Below, piece after piece: positions 1 through 10,049 of a DNA stretch of 22,491 nt (the stretch's first letter is position 1; each line of letters begins with the position of its first letter). The stretch lies in contig JAAPAO010000579.1 in NCBI GenBank assembly GCA_013115145.1, positions 1-22,491 on the forward strand, in the 5' to 3' direction. This DNA is from Perkinsus chesapeaki (lineage: Eukaryota > Perkinsozoa > Perkinsida > Perkinsidae). Below the pieces are notes generated by a model. The model had not been told where the DNA came from, ran no database searches, and saw nothing but the letters and a program-made list of their open reading frames with translations. The position numbers and the translations under genes are program-made.

Positions 1-1
1 C

Positions 2-392
2 TATGCCATGTTCTTTTGGTTACCTCTTTACCTCCATGAACATGCACATCTATCTCCTGAACAAGCTAACCTGTTGGATACCGTTTATAATGTTGGTGTG
101 GTAGTTGGAAGTCTCGCTTGTGGTTGGCTATCTGATATGATGGCTGTTATTCCCGATTCTGGTAGAGCTCCGTCTCTTTTCCTCTTCCAAGCTTTGGCTT
201 TGATTCCTGTGTCCCTACTTCACGTCGATGAACCCTCAATTGCATATCTGTATGCCATGCTCACTTTAGCAGGGTTCTTTATCGGTGGTGCGGCTAACGT
301 TGTATCTTCCGCTGTTTGCACCGACTTGGGCCGCCGGGATGCTCTTAAAGGGAATCGAGATGCTGTCAGCCAAATAGCGGGTATCATTGATG
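2..392 (+). CDS. SLC37-like sugar-phosphate/phosphate antiporter, internal or 3' part (partial)
   Basis: Coding sequence enters from the left edge in the frame starting at base 2, so the 5' part lies outside the window. The translation shows membrane segments of a major facilitator: a FFWLPLYL segment, a VVVGSLACGWLSD loop typical of MFS motif A, then a GFFIGGAANVVSSAVCTDLG segment close to the conserved C-terminal half of SLC37 (glycerol-3-phosphate or glucose-6-phosphate:phosphate antiporters), followed by LKGN and GIIDG. In SLC37 proteins GIIDG is followed by a Thr-Gly-Ser-rich helix start. Here the match ends at a possible donor (GTAACG) after base 392 and no family-like exon follows. In-frame reading ends at the TGA at 422-424. 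Either the remaining exon lies beyond a long intron, or the gene is truncated. Family call is fairly sure, substrate unknown. Confidence 0.7.
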
Positions 393-1760
393 GTAACGTT
401 TGCGCAATAAACTTCCCCGTTTGAGGGTTCTCTGGAAAAATGTTCCTAGAGCCAGGCTGAATTTATATTGACGGCGTGGCAAAGCCTGAATGCATCAATC
501 GAATTTCGATCATCGAAGCCTCCACTAACCGTGCTGATGTACTGTAAGTGGCCATACGCCGTTTCATGACTATGTTAGTCCTCGGCGTCCGAGGGTGAAG
601 TGCAACTGGAAACCTACCGAGTGCTATCGGTGCTGATACTGTATCGTCGTCTCGAGTTGTAGCATAAATCTCCAACCCATCAAGGCTGGGGAGTCCCCAG
701 GGGGGATTGTCACTTCACATCCCCAGTTGGGGGGGTAAACTTACAAGTTATGCATGACGCACAATCGGTCGGGTTTCAGTGGATAGGCTAGTTAAAAGTG
801 AAACATTGACTGTGAAGACCCATTTATCCGCCCTTCTCGGATATTTGGGGGGAGATAGTCCGAGATATGCTTGAACAGAGATAAATATATGCCTCACAGC
901 CAATAACTCGAGTTCTTTCCTCGGTCCCACTCTGATACTTGTTTTGGGTACTTAGTATGGCTCTATGGTACCGTAGGAGCCAGCCGTGGGGTCTTTTGCC
1001 CATTGAGATCGAGTTTTTCTAGAAAATGTCTTAGTCGGGATTCGAACCTGCGACCGTCGTTTTGTGAACAAAATGTGCGAAAATTTTTGAAGTGCCATAT
1101 TTTTTGGTCGGAGTCATCCCAGGTGGTAAGCTCTATAGTTTCAAGCTCCTAAAGCATCAAGGAGTTCAAATCTGTCGTAAAAAACTTAGTGCATTAAATC
1201 CCATCTCAGCCCCGTCTCGGGCCACCTGTGTCTACTCACAACCAAAGACGGTTTTCTGAAGCTATTTGGTGAAGACAATGCTCTGTGAAATACACACCTT
1301 CAAACTGTACGGAAAAATCAACGAGTGTGATCACATAATACGCACTGACAAGACGATGACTGACACATAACTAATAAACTGGGACTTATATAAGGCAATA
1401 ATTGGGTCGACTCAGCAAGTTAGAGAGCAGAAAGCCTTGCGCGAGTATGACTGATGGAAGGTCAAGTAACCATGAACGATGCACTCTCTACTATTTGGCG
1501 AACATAACTGGATGCCTTTCACGAGGACCCAAAGGTCTCTCGCGGCAAGTAACCTTCAACCACATCATTTTCATCATCATTTTGGTTATAGATTTGCGAT
1601 TACGGGCAGCCTGAAAAGAGCAAAGAGTGCGAACATCCCTAAAGCAATTGCTTACTTCTTTGGCGCCCTTGGGAGGGTCGATACTATCGCTCCAGCAAAG
1701 AACGTTAAAAATACTCTCATCTGGCCTGAAAGTGGCAATAATGGTGACTTGAACAGATCA
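393..1760. other. Gene-poor interval with degenerate repeats
   Basis: No exon chain with good splice sites was found on either strand. Small open frames here have no recognisable content. The interval holds a 15-nt odd palindrome (686-700) beside G/C runs, and two tRNA-like internal promoter boxes on opposite strands (1038-1048 and 1164-1172). Confidence 0.5.
1038..1172. repeat. tRNA-like promoter boxes, possible SINE remnant
   Basis: On the minus strand 1048-1038 reads GGTTCGAATCC, a perfect RNA polymerase III B box. On the plus strand 1164-1172 reads GTTCAAATC, which also fits the B-box consensus, and 1114-1130 (TCATCCCAGGTGGTAAG) resembles a tRNA D-arm/A box about 40 nt upstream. No complete cloverleaf can be folded: the minus-strand T stem has mismatches and no matching 5' acceptor strand is present. 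A decayed tRNA-derived SINE or tRNA relic is the best explanation, with low certainty. Confidence 0.3.
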
Positions 1761-4530
1761 TCATCTGCCCCACCTAATTCTTAGATTATTATAGTTGAAC
1801 CCTTCCAAATGGAACACTTCTGGGTTGTTCAAGCCGGTCTTAACGGTTGGAAAAATGATATTGTCCTTCGGGTGCATTAATGATAGCTTCGCATCTAAAG
1901 GATGAGCGAACCACAAAAGGTCCGCAACTTCGGGGTCGAGCAAAGGAACGACAATCTCGATACTGTCGATCTGAAAGACGGAAGCCGTTCAAGTGTTTTG
2001 CCGAAAAGGAGTCACTTCCTTCAAGATTTTTTCCAACAGTTCGTCGGCCTTATCAATAGCAGAGTGGAGATTATCATCAACAGAAATACCGTGGCTACCA
2101 GAGGAGAAATTGCTCGAGCGACGGCGTCTACCAGGGCTTGAACTGTATCGTGTCGAAGCGTTACCGACGGACATATCATCGGTTTTAGGCAGAAAAGTTG
2201 CTGGGCTTAGCTCGTCGGTTAGTTTCCTGCCCAGAGCGAACTCTCATAATTTGCCAGATCGATAAATGAACTCACCTCAGTGTGTGGTGTTCATCTCGAT
2301 GGAGATGAAACCATTCACCTGTCATGACTTTAAAGGAATAGCAAGGAAGGAGTTTCCATCCATTTTCAGCAATCCATAAGATAGCCTCGGCGACGAAGTC
2401 GAGTTCTTCCTGAGTCATCGTGAAATGAACACCAACGCGTACGAAACCAGGCTTGAATATCTCATATCGAGTTGAGTCTGAAAGACGCCATTTGGAACAT
2501 AATAAGTTGTAACATTTCACCAAGGGCATCCTCAAAGCGTTCAGCACTCCCACAGTTCAAACCGAGAATAGCTTCACCGTATGGACCAGCGCAGGCACAT
2601 CCACCGCGTGCTTGAATACCGAAAAGATCGTTTAAAAGCGCACCAACAAAGTTATAGTGCAGATATCTGATGACGACCAGATAACAGCATATTGTTAAAT
2701 GAAGTCGTACAATCCATGATTAGTGGTGGTTTTGTTATATAAAATATTGAAAGAAATAATACCGGCGCAGTGCGAGCGGTCCTAAAGGCATAAACGGGCA
2801 TGATACTGTGTTGCTTTTTGGACTTGCCTTCGGTCCGAGTATGCGCACTTTATCATTCTTCTTTATCCTGGTAGATAGATAATCGGCCATGTACTGTTCT
2901 TCCTGGGCAATCTTATCAATGCCAATCAAAGTGTGCAAATGATAGACTGCACCCGTTCTAATACAGCCAAGAATATCCGGAGTGCCTGCGAAGGCGTTGA
3001 TGATTATATATTATAGAATAGTCAGTAATGAGACTCACCGGCTTCTTCGCGCTCTTCAAGATTATCAATGTAATGATGACCTCGACGACTGACATACAAA
3101 ACGACACCGCCACCGCACACACCAGGAACGGCATTTGTCTGATGTTTGCTTTTGCATAACAACAGGCCACTGCTACCGGGACCACCAAGAAGCTTATGTG
3201 GCGAAACGAAAGCAAAGTCGATGTAGCCATACGGGTGGGATAGAGGATTCATATCAACCTGAACATACGCAAATGAGAGTGAAAATTAAAAAGAGGAAGT
3301 GAACCTTCTTGTGGGCAGCGATGGCGGCCAAATCCCAAGCTGCGACGCCGTTATATTTGTGAATTAAGGTGGAGACCTCCGGCATCTGATCGAGGAGGTT
3401 TAGTGGAGAGAACAAGAAACAGCAATGCTTACATTGAGGCAGGCACCGGTGACATTACTACAGGCGGAAAGGACAACAACAGGGACAGCAAATCCAGGAC
3501 TACGGCGATTAAAATGTGCAACCTGGAAGACGACTCGTCGCGCTCTTCCCCGAATAATCGGCTACTTTCTCAAGAACACTTTCGAGCCCCTCAACAGAGG
3601 CAGTGCCTTTGAGCGGATCTAATGGTAGGGTCTGAAAATAGGATGGACCAGAATTACTGAAAGGAACTCACCACAAGTTCAATTTCGATATCGGAAGACT
3701 TGTCGCCGCCGAAACGCTTTACGAAGGAGTTTGGGACTGAAGGTCCTCCAGACAAGTCAATACGACAAAGGCGGCTTACCACTTCTGGAACGAGTAACCC
3801 GGCTAAGCGGGTATCTCAACGCCAGCTCTCTGAATGGCAGAACTGAGCTGTGATGTGCGACAGGATCTATAATCAGAACCTGAGGAGAGGATAACGCACG
3901 AGAGGATACGATGTAACTTACGGCACGTCGAAGGCCTTTTGGAGAATGCTCAGTGGCAAATACTCTACTGCGGCACATAATGTCAGTGAACTTGGTGATC
4001 GCAGCAGTAGCACCAGCTCCACAGAAGATGACTAAGTGAAGGGATATCGGCAAAAGTTAATAACCTTGTCCTGTTACCAGAATCTTCAGAACTGCAATTG
4101 AAATACTCGCGAACTTTATCTCGTGCTTCTTCGCGATACTGCATCGTTTGACGTGCTGTCGCCGAAGCAAGGGAATGGGTGTTGGCATAGCTGAAGAGGT
4201 GAAACCAGATCGATGTGGGAATAGTTGAACAAACGCCTCACGTTGAGCAAACAGTTGTGGTAAGGAAGTCCTCTATGGCTGTCACACTCCTTCCAGAAGC
4301 AGTGAAGTCACAGTAGCTGAACCAATGCGAATAAGGACGGTGCAGATTTGATGAGCTGATCAAACTCACATAAGTTTGCGAGTTGTCCCATCAAAAGGAA
4401 CAGACACTCTTTCGCTGTTACCAACTGATTGCTCTCTCAAACCAACAACAAGCGAGTTATAATCAGTGTTCTCATCGAGAGGGTAAGAGAGAATAGGTTT
4501 GTAGATGGGGGTGGAGATTTCCGATGGCAT
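1761..4530 (-). CDS. Class V aminotransferase / cysteine desulfurase-like PLP enzyme, 15 exons
   Basis: Exons (minus): 4530-4370, 4316-4242, 4190-4078, 4031-3922, 3879-3780, 3736-3672, 3631-3566, 3522-3433, 3385-3305, 3258-3039, 2985-2763, 2666-2521, 2477-2276, 2226-2016, 1970-1761. They join in frame into 690 codons plus stop. The PLP fold is clear: YCDFTASGRS and YANTHS near the N terminus, a CGAGATAAITK cofactor loop, DPVAHHSS, SACSNVTG, AAWD (the PLP-ring Asp), SPHK with the Schiff-base Lys, GGPGSSG, and EEREEAGTPDILG. A Cys-containing loop GGCACAGPYG resembles the active-site region of desulfurase-like members, and FKPGFVRVG closes the core. The start is the first ATG in frame; a TTG 33 nt upstream was not used. 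The C terminus carries a Ser/Arg-rich insert and ends with a LLWFAHPLD segment recalling the family tail. Whether it releases sulfur from cysteine or acts as an epimerase, lyase or aminotransferase cannot be told. Introns are 40-53 nt except one of 96. Confidence 0.87.
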
Positions 4531-6436
4531 CCGAATGACAGTAAACTGAAACAGATCGCCCAAACCTACGAGGGTGCTGCTATGCCACGTCGGTGAGAGC
4601 TACGATTAGGAAGTGGGCCCCGAGAGGGAGACGAGTTCAACAAGGCGGGGGTTGTTCAATAATTGAACTTCAATTGTGTGCGCATCGCTCATTGTGTGCT
4701 ACATGGCCCAGTCTAGATGTCGGGACAGCTAGCGAATTTCGCAAGATCAACTGAGACCGCGGAAGTGTTTTGTCCTTCTTGCAATGTATCTGTTATTGTG
4801 AATGGAGAGCAACCAACTGCTCTCCATCGACCCTCACCCAAGTATTGATTGGTCCTACGAAAATCTGAAGTATTTAAGGTCGCTCTAGCGAAAATCTGAT
4901 CCGCGGCGCATACTGTGCGATGGTGGAGGGTCCACCCGCGCAACAACTCTACAGTGCAGAGTCAGGGAATCATCTAATCACGGTTTGCCCCTCAAGATTC
5001 AAAGTACAAGGATGAAGAGGGGGGCCTTCGCAAGAGGCTTTGTAAATGCTAACGCAGCTATATGATAAAGGCAAATTTGTTTAGGCAATTCAGTTGTCTC
5101 GTGAGAATAGCCAGACCCGATACGCTAATACCTGCCCCAGCATCTCTTATCTACAATATCTGTTGCCTTCTATAATTTCTAGAAGGTAAACTTTCGAGTC
5201 TAACGATCTGATAAGCAGGACTTAGAGCGCACCGTGGACGGAAAAATGAAACGCTTCAACTGCTTTGAGCAAGAGTTGGGAACTGATAGTGTATATGTCT
5301 CAAGTACAGGGCTATCGGAGCTCTTCGGCGACACGAGGCCAGCTGTAATGTAGAACCTCGTTGATACGATGAAACCCAAACAGGATACGTGAAGAGCTCC
5401 GCTTCACCAAGGAGGCACATGTGAAGTTAGGCCATATACATCAGTTATGAACTTGGCTTCCACGGACTAGTCACCCAACCGCTACTCTACGCGATGTGGC
5501 TCCTCTGCGGCTCCTTCATCAACCATACAGAAATCCTCGAGGAGAGGCTCACCGGGAGGATCTCCAGGCCTCGCCGATCAGCTCCGATGATCGCACGGGT
5601 TCTGGAGGGTTCCATATGCACCCAGCTCCCATTCACATCGCGAGCCCTTCTGAGGGACCAAGGAGGCTGCTGCGGATGCTGCTACCGCAACGTACAAGTG
5701 AAAAAGGTGCATAAAGGGTAAAGACCGACACAAACACAAGCTAGGTTGCTCCGGTAGGTGCCTTGCGTATCCAGGAAATAAAAGGCCATCGCAGGATTCT
5801 TTTCAATCACGTTCACACTGTGAACTTCACAGATTGAAGCACTCATGGTTGCAAGGGTGCTTAAATGTAAGCCACATGGAATTGACTTTAGATATAAGTA
5901 GTTTTCTCTGGTAACTCTCGGAGGGTTTCGTAGCTATCGTCGATTACATATCGATAATCGTGCTCTGGGTGCTCCTGATATCGCGGGGAGGTTGGCTGCC
6001 GGATCTGACTGCTGCCAGCCCAGGACCAGTAGGCCTGCAGCTTCAGGAGGTGCTCTGCCTGTCATGTGCTGTACCCTGCCTGCAATGAGGTGAGTGCGTC
6101 TTCATTGACGAATAAATAGCGGAAGTGAGCAGCCAGGCGGATACCAGGACCGTATTCGTCGATGGGCTCTCCGTGTAGACGGTGTTAGAATGATTGATCG
6201 GAGGATAGGGTCGAAAGTATGAACTCGACAGATAAGATACAATCCTCTATAATTGATCAATGTGCGCAATAACTTAATACTAATGAGTTACCATTACGGC
6301 CACCTGTGTCCGGTGTTTCCCTAAGGAACCAACGTCACGCCTAGGGCCTACACCTGCAAGACTTTTCACGCAAGTCGAAGCAGGATTATCAAACATCAAC
6401 ATCATCATGATTGATACACATTATCATGAAATAACA
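4531..6436. other. Gene-poor interval
   Basis: No convincing gene was found in about 1.9 kb. The longest frames (5494-5721 plus and an overlapping one) are Pro/Ser/Arg-rich, lack family signals and have no partner exons. A minus-strand frame around 6160-6060 gives a protein-like stretch of about 39 residues but is preceded by a stop with no acceptor. Structured elements are a hairpin at 4802-4827 and a 15-nt palindrome at 5811-5825. Confidence 0.5.
4802..4827. repeat. Perfect 10-bp inverted repeat with 6-nt loop
   Basis: ATGGAGAGCA (4802-4811) pairs perfectly with TGCTCTCCAT (4818-4827) across the loop ACCAAC. No T-run follows on either strand and no gene end is close, so the role is unknown. 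Confidence 0.7.
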
Positions 6437-7956
6437 TTAAATCTTGAGAACTTTCAAAATGTTATGTATTGCTTCCTTTAGCTGCCGCCCTCTGTGAGGG
6501 CCCTCCGGTGCAAACGTCTCATCATCTATGTCCCCAACGAAGTCCTTGCCATTCTCTTTCAAATATCTTCTATTGCTTTTTCCATATTCGTGTAGCTGTT
6601 TCTGACATGTCTCCTCATTGTACTCATCTGGATGGTAAGCTGTTGCCTGCTGAATTTTGCGAAGGACATCAATTCCTATAGTAGGTGAGATTCTGAAAAA
6701 GCGACATCTCCTGTACCACGGAGCAACCTTGCAATCCACCACTTACTTCATGGTGGTTATAATATTTTGAATTTCCAGCTTGGATGAATTACGTCCCATT
6801 AGAGTGACCCATGTATCAACAAAAGCGTTCTCACCGATGTCCCATTTGCTCGCTACTATAGGGGTACATTTATAGTAAGCCTTAGTGATATCTCGTGCTT
6901 TAACGCGACGTGAATGCCAAATGAAAGCCGGAGCATTCTCCACATTCAGAGTGTCATTTCCGGACTTCATCATATACTGCGATACCGCATAGTCAGTTGG
7001 GAATAAATGACCGAGATTCTGGTTTGCTTGTGCTTCGGACCTCATCGCGTATCCGTCGGCCCCCATGCCATGAGCGCGTTTCCGAATGTATTCCCGACGG
7101 TTTCCGCCGGCACCGGAGACAGAATTTCAGGAAGGTCGAGGAAGACTTCGAATCGTGGGATTTTTTCGAGTTGTCGGCGCCTGTATCAAAGCACTGGTGA
7201 TACGTACAATTTTACAGATGAGTACGAGGAAAATTCAGAGTAAATGTGATCCAGAACGAACTTTTCGGATGGCGGATTCGCATCATCGGTCACCTTCTTC
7301 GCGTTAACAACAATAGTAGCCTGAAGCAGATGGAAGATTTGCACAAAGAAAACCAACGAAATGAGAGGAGTAAATCTTCAAGGTAATCATAACTCTTACC
7401 GATCCTGCAACGCGGTCACGCTTGGTCAAATTCCTTCCAACTTGAACCCAAGTGTAAGTTGTTGGTTTGAGCTTCTGAGTGCGAAGCTCGCTGGCCTGAA
7501 AAGGTAGTAGGACGAAAGTTTCCTGGTAGTGAATTCAGCTACCACCACACGCCCTGCATTCACATCTTCAGACATCTGAGAAATGACGTATTGAACAGTA
7601 TCGCTGGAATGAAATGGTTCCTCACCATCGGAACTGGGTGGGACTCTTCGGTGCTACCTTGGGTGGTAGGAGTGTCATTTTCCCCCTAAGAATTAAACAA
7701 TCAGAACGCTGAGTTATCTTAACTCAGTTAAGTCTTCCAAACCACATAGCTCACCTTGGATGGAACATGTTTTTTCGCAGCTTTTACGTATCAACATATT
7801 TGCAGCAGCTTCGGCTTTGGTTCTTCTTGGCCTCGTAGGCCCAAGTAAGAACGGAGGCTTCTTACCCTCTATCGGTGTCACAGCGTGGCCGTGGTACGCG
7901 GCCAGCAACAGACCAATAACAATGTTGTGAACGATGTTTGAGACTGTGATGGTCAT
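6437..7956 (-). CDS. Predicted secreted protein of unknown family, 7 exons, two frame breaks
   Basis: Exons (minus): 7956-7755, 7685-7626, 7575-7543, 7495-7400, 7320-7226, 7180-6747, 6692-6437; introns are 45-79 nt with GT..AG ends. The first about 26 residues form a signal peptide (MTITVSNIVHNIVIGLLLAAYHGHA), then comes a basic Lys/Arg stretch. Two places do not keep frame. Exon 2 needs one G fewer in the G5 run read at 7686-7682, and exon 6 needs one G more in the G5 run read at 7064-7060. With both changes the model closes at 391 aa. The region around the second break reads naturally across it (NTFGNALMAWG then DGYAMRSEAQ). The last exon holds LRKIQ...AYHPDEYN, echoed at 8942-9100. No known family was recognised. 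The breaks may be assembly errors in homopolymers or signs of a pseudogene. The second may instead be an atypical intron. Confidence 0.6.
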
Positions 7957-8941
7957 CTATTATTATTGTGAAACTAGGCTACTAGGTAACCTATAGAAGT
8001 GCAAGCTTAAACTCAGAAAATTTCATGAAGAAATCCCGAGATTATTCCACTGCGGCTCTCTGTGAAGGGGTAAACTCAATTGCAAGGCAAGAGACGGGGT
8101 TAGGAAAATTGATGAACTCAATTGGTAAAATCAGGGCGGGCGGGAAAACATTCACTGATAGCGAGCGCGAATTTCCTTCACGCTCGCGCGCTGCCAGTAG
8201 CCTACTGGCAGTGAGGCTGAAATTCCTCATTTTGGTGTTGATGCCTTTCAAGGGACTCTGCTAGTAAGAATACGACGCCGAGATGGCGCTGAGTATTCAT
8301 GAGTAGGAGCGGAAGCAAGCCTTGTGGTAAAGAAGGCGGACTCTGAAGTTCGGAGGTGGGATGATCGTCGACCATTGATCGAGCTCAGCTGCGCAGCTAT
8401 GCTCGGAGCAAGACCGAGTACAATCGTGTCGTAGTCGCGGAGGTCGCTCTACCGTGTGACGTATGGACGAAGAGTGGCATTATGCCGCTCTTGCCGCGTC
8501 TAATCCACAATGATTGTGGATGGTCCCAAGGCTCGACGACGGCGAGGCTAAGCCTCGGAGGCTTCCTTTCTTGAGGCCTAATATTTTCCCTACGTTTGAG
8601 GTCTCAACAGATTGCCCTACTTCGACCTTTCCTGCACGGCGAATCGCATATTGAACACGCTCTAAGCCTTACAGCCAAACGAATGAAGAAATTGTAAAAT
8701 GCACCTCTCCATGAGTGAAGCCTTCGTGACTGCACGCGTACCATGGTGCAGAGCGTCCGAGACGGGACAAAGACCTGTTGCGCGGCACAACTTGCGCGCC
8801 AAAAAACTCGAGTGTGTGTGTGAGTTTATAGTCCAACGCCGAAAATTGGCTTAGACTATCCATTCCATGTGCAGCTTCAGAGCGAGAGTTTAATACCTAT
8901 ACTGTTATTGTCACTGTAGGGTTTACCAAAAACGAATGTAG
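7957..8941. other. Gene-free interval containing a palindrome-rich block
   Basis: Frames at 8025-8264 (plus) and 8042-8251 (minus) are opposite-strand readings of the same bases without protein features. The minus frame 8669-8863 also lacks family signals. The main content is the cluster of inverted repeats at 8161-8557. No coding call is supported. Confidence 0.5.
8161..8557. repeat. Cluster of short near-perfect palindromes, candidate structured RNA or DNA element
   Basis: Within 400 bases lie: GCGAGCG/CGCTCGC (8161-8167 with 8181-8187); CTGCCAGTAG-C-CTACTGGCAG (8191-8211); AGCTGCGCAGCT (8387-8398) flanked by GAGC/GCTC (8381-8384, 8401-8404); CTCGG/CCGAG (8402-8406, 8414-8418); an 11-bp arm pair with one G-T mismatch around 8481 (8470-8492); ATCCACAAT-G-ATTGTGGAT (8503-8521); and CGAGGCT-A-AGCCTCG (8543-8557). 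Four have a single central base, too tight for an ordinary RNA hairpin loop unless the inner pairs open. The function is unknown. Candidates are a non-coding RNA, cruciform-forming DNA or debris of a small transposon. Confidence 0.6.
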
Positions 8942-9100
8942 CTAGTCTCAAGAGATCTTGCTTATTTTTTGAAAGTTCACCAACTCCGGAAGGTTCAAGC
9001 ACTAATCGAAAGTGCATACCATCCTGATTACAACGGTGCTGCCTTGGATGATGTCAGATTCGATCAGGTTGCGGAGAAATGCGAGATTAAGGTTCGATAA
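8942..9100 (+). pseudogene. Exon-like fragment resembling the last exon of the 6437-7956 gene
   Basis: An open stretch of 52 codons begins right after an in-frame TAG (8939-8941), so it must be a spliced exon or a relic. It reads LAYFLKVHQLRKVQALIES followed by AYHPDYN, resembling LRKIQ...AYHPDEYN in the last exon of the unknown secreted-protein gene on the other strand. A donor-like GTTCGA at 9092 with an acceptor TCTCAG near 9145 could add a short terminal exon; without splicing the frame ends at 9100. No upstream exons were recognised. The likeness is short and could be chance. Confidence 0.3.
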
Positions 9101-10049
9101 TTTACGTTGGGGCGCCAGAAGTTTTCTAAGATTCTAATCTCTCAGGAGATAGGGCCGGTGCGCAGGTGAATCATATACCAATGGAAAGAGCAACAAATTT
9201 CTGATCCATTGCTACCATTTTCATCCTCAGACTCGATCTACATCACATTCAGATCAGCGCTGGACAATTTTTTTGACCAGACCGAGTACTATGCAGTACG
9301 CCACCACATACAGCACCGAAATAGGTGAGATTATGCAAGGAAAGCATCGGTACCACTTAGATGAAAGAAGAGAGAGAACTCCCTCATGGAATGGCGGCAT
9401 CCACTCCACCATAAACTAGTGTCATTACTTACTGGTAGAGTCACTACTGTAGTGAAATACCAGCACAATGATGTTGCGCAAATGTTGTAGAGTTAAGGAT
9501 GATTGTAAATGTATTCTTAGTATGAAGTTCTACTTTACGTTGTCGTAAGTTTCCATGTTTTTAGGATTTCATTCAAGTCACTTGAATTCCTTCAACCTTT
9601 CCTAAATTCGTGATGCTATTTGCTATCCATTTACTTCCTGAAAATTTCGTCGAACGTGAAGCTTACGGGGGAACAGAGACTTTGTCCATAAAATAGACTG
9701 CTCTAACTTTTACACACAACAATCTCGGTGATTGAATCACAAAGACTGTCGTAAGTTACAACACCTTCAACTAGATGAGCCTGACTAATCATCTCCGAAG
9801 ACCCCGGCAAACGGTATCACTGATGAGCAGCATCACAAGCTTAAAGTGGCCCACTTCAAGTGGGAATGCATTTAATGCTTTTCCATTCACCAGGAAGATA
9901 TTCACGCTGTTCGGTGAGTTCGCTCAACTTGGAAATCCTCATCAACTCGTTAGTACTACTAACTTGGTCTCAAATGCGTTGAGGTACTTTTACCGACTTT
10001 AAAACACGGAACTAGATTGAGGACATGTCACAACAACATCACAACGGAG
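9101..10049. other. Gene-poor interval; possible extra terminal exon on the minus strand
   Basis: No clear gene was found. A hairpin lies at 9432-9463: outer arms CTGGTA/TACCAG and inner arms TCACTAC-T-GTAGTGA. On the minus strand a TACTAAC branch-point-like sequence and following AG sites near 9930-9950 precede frames that could be an alternative 3' exon of the 10050-10580 gene, whose end contains a donor-like GTGAATCC. This extension is unproven. Confidence 0.35.

Noticed and set aside
1038-1110. A functional minus-strand tRNA gene
   Set aside because: Only the B box is good; the T stem has mismatches and no 5' acceptor strand pairs with the 3' side.
1989-2265. Plus-strand frames at 1902-2265
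   Set aside because: They are opposite-strand shadows of the last aminotransferase exons.
5494-5721. Plus-strand open frames of 72-75 codons as genes
   Set aside because: Two overlapping frames are open over the same bases, the composition is Pro/Ser/Arg-rich, and no signal, family or partner exon is seen.
6060-6185. A minus-strand exon with protein-like composition
   Set aside because: An in-frame stop lies directly upstream without an AG acceptor or ATG between, and no neighbouring exons were found.
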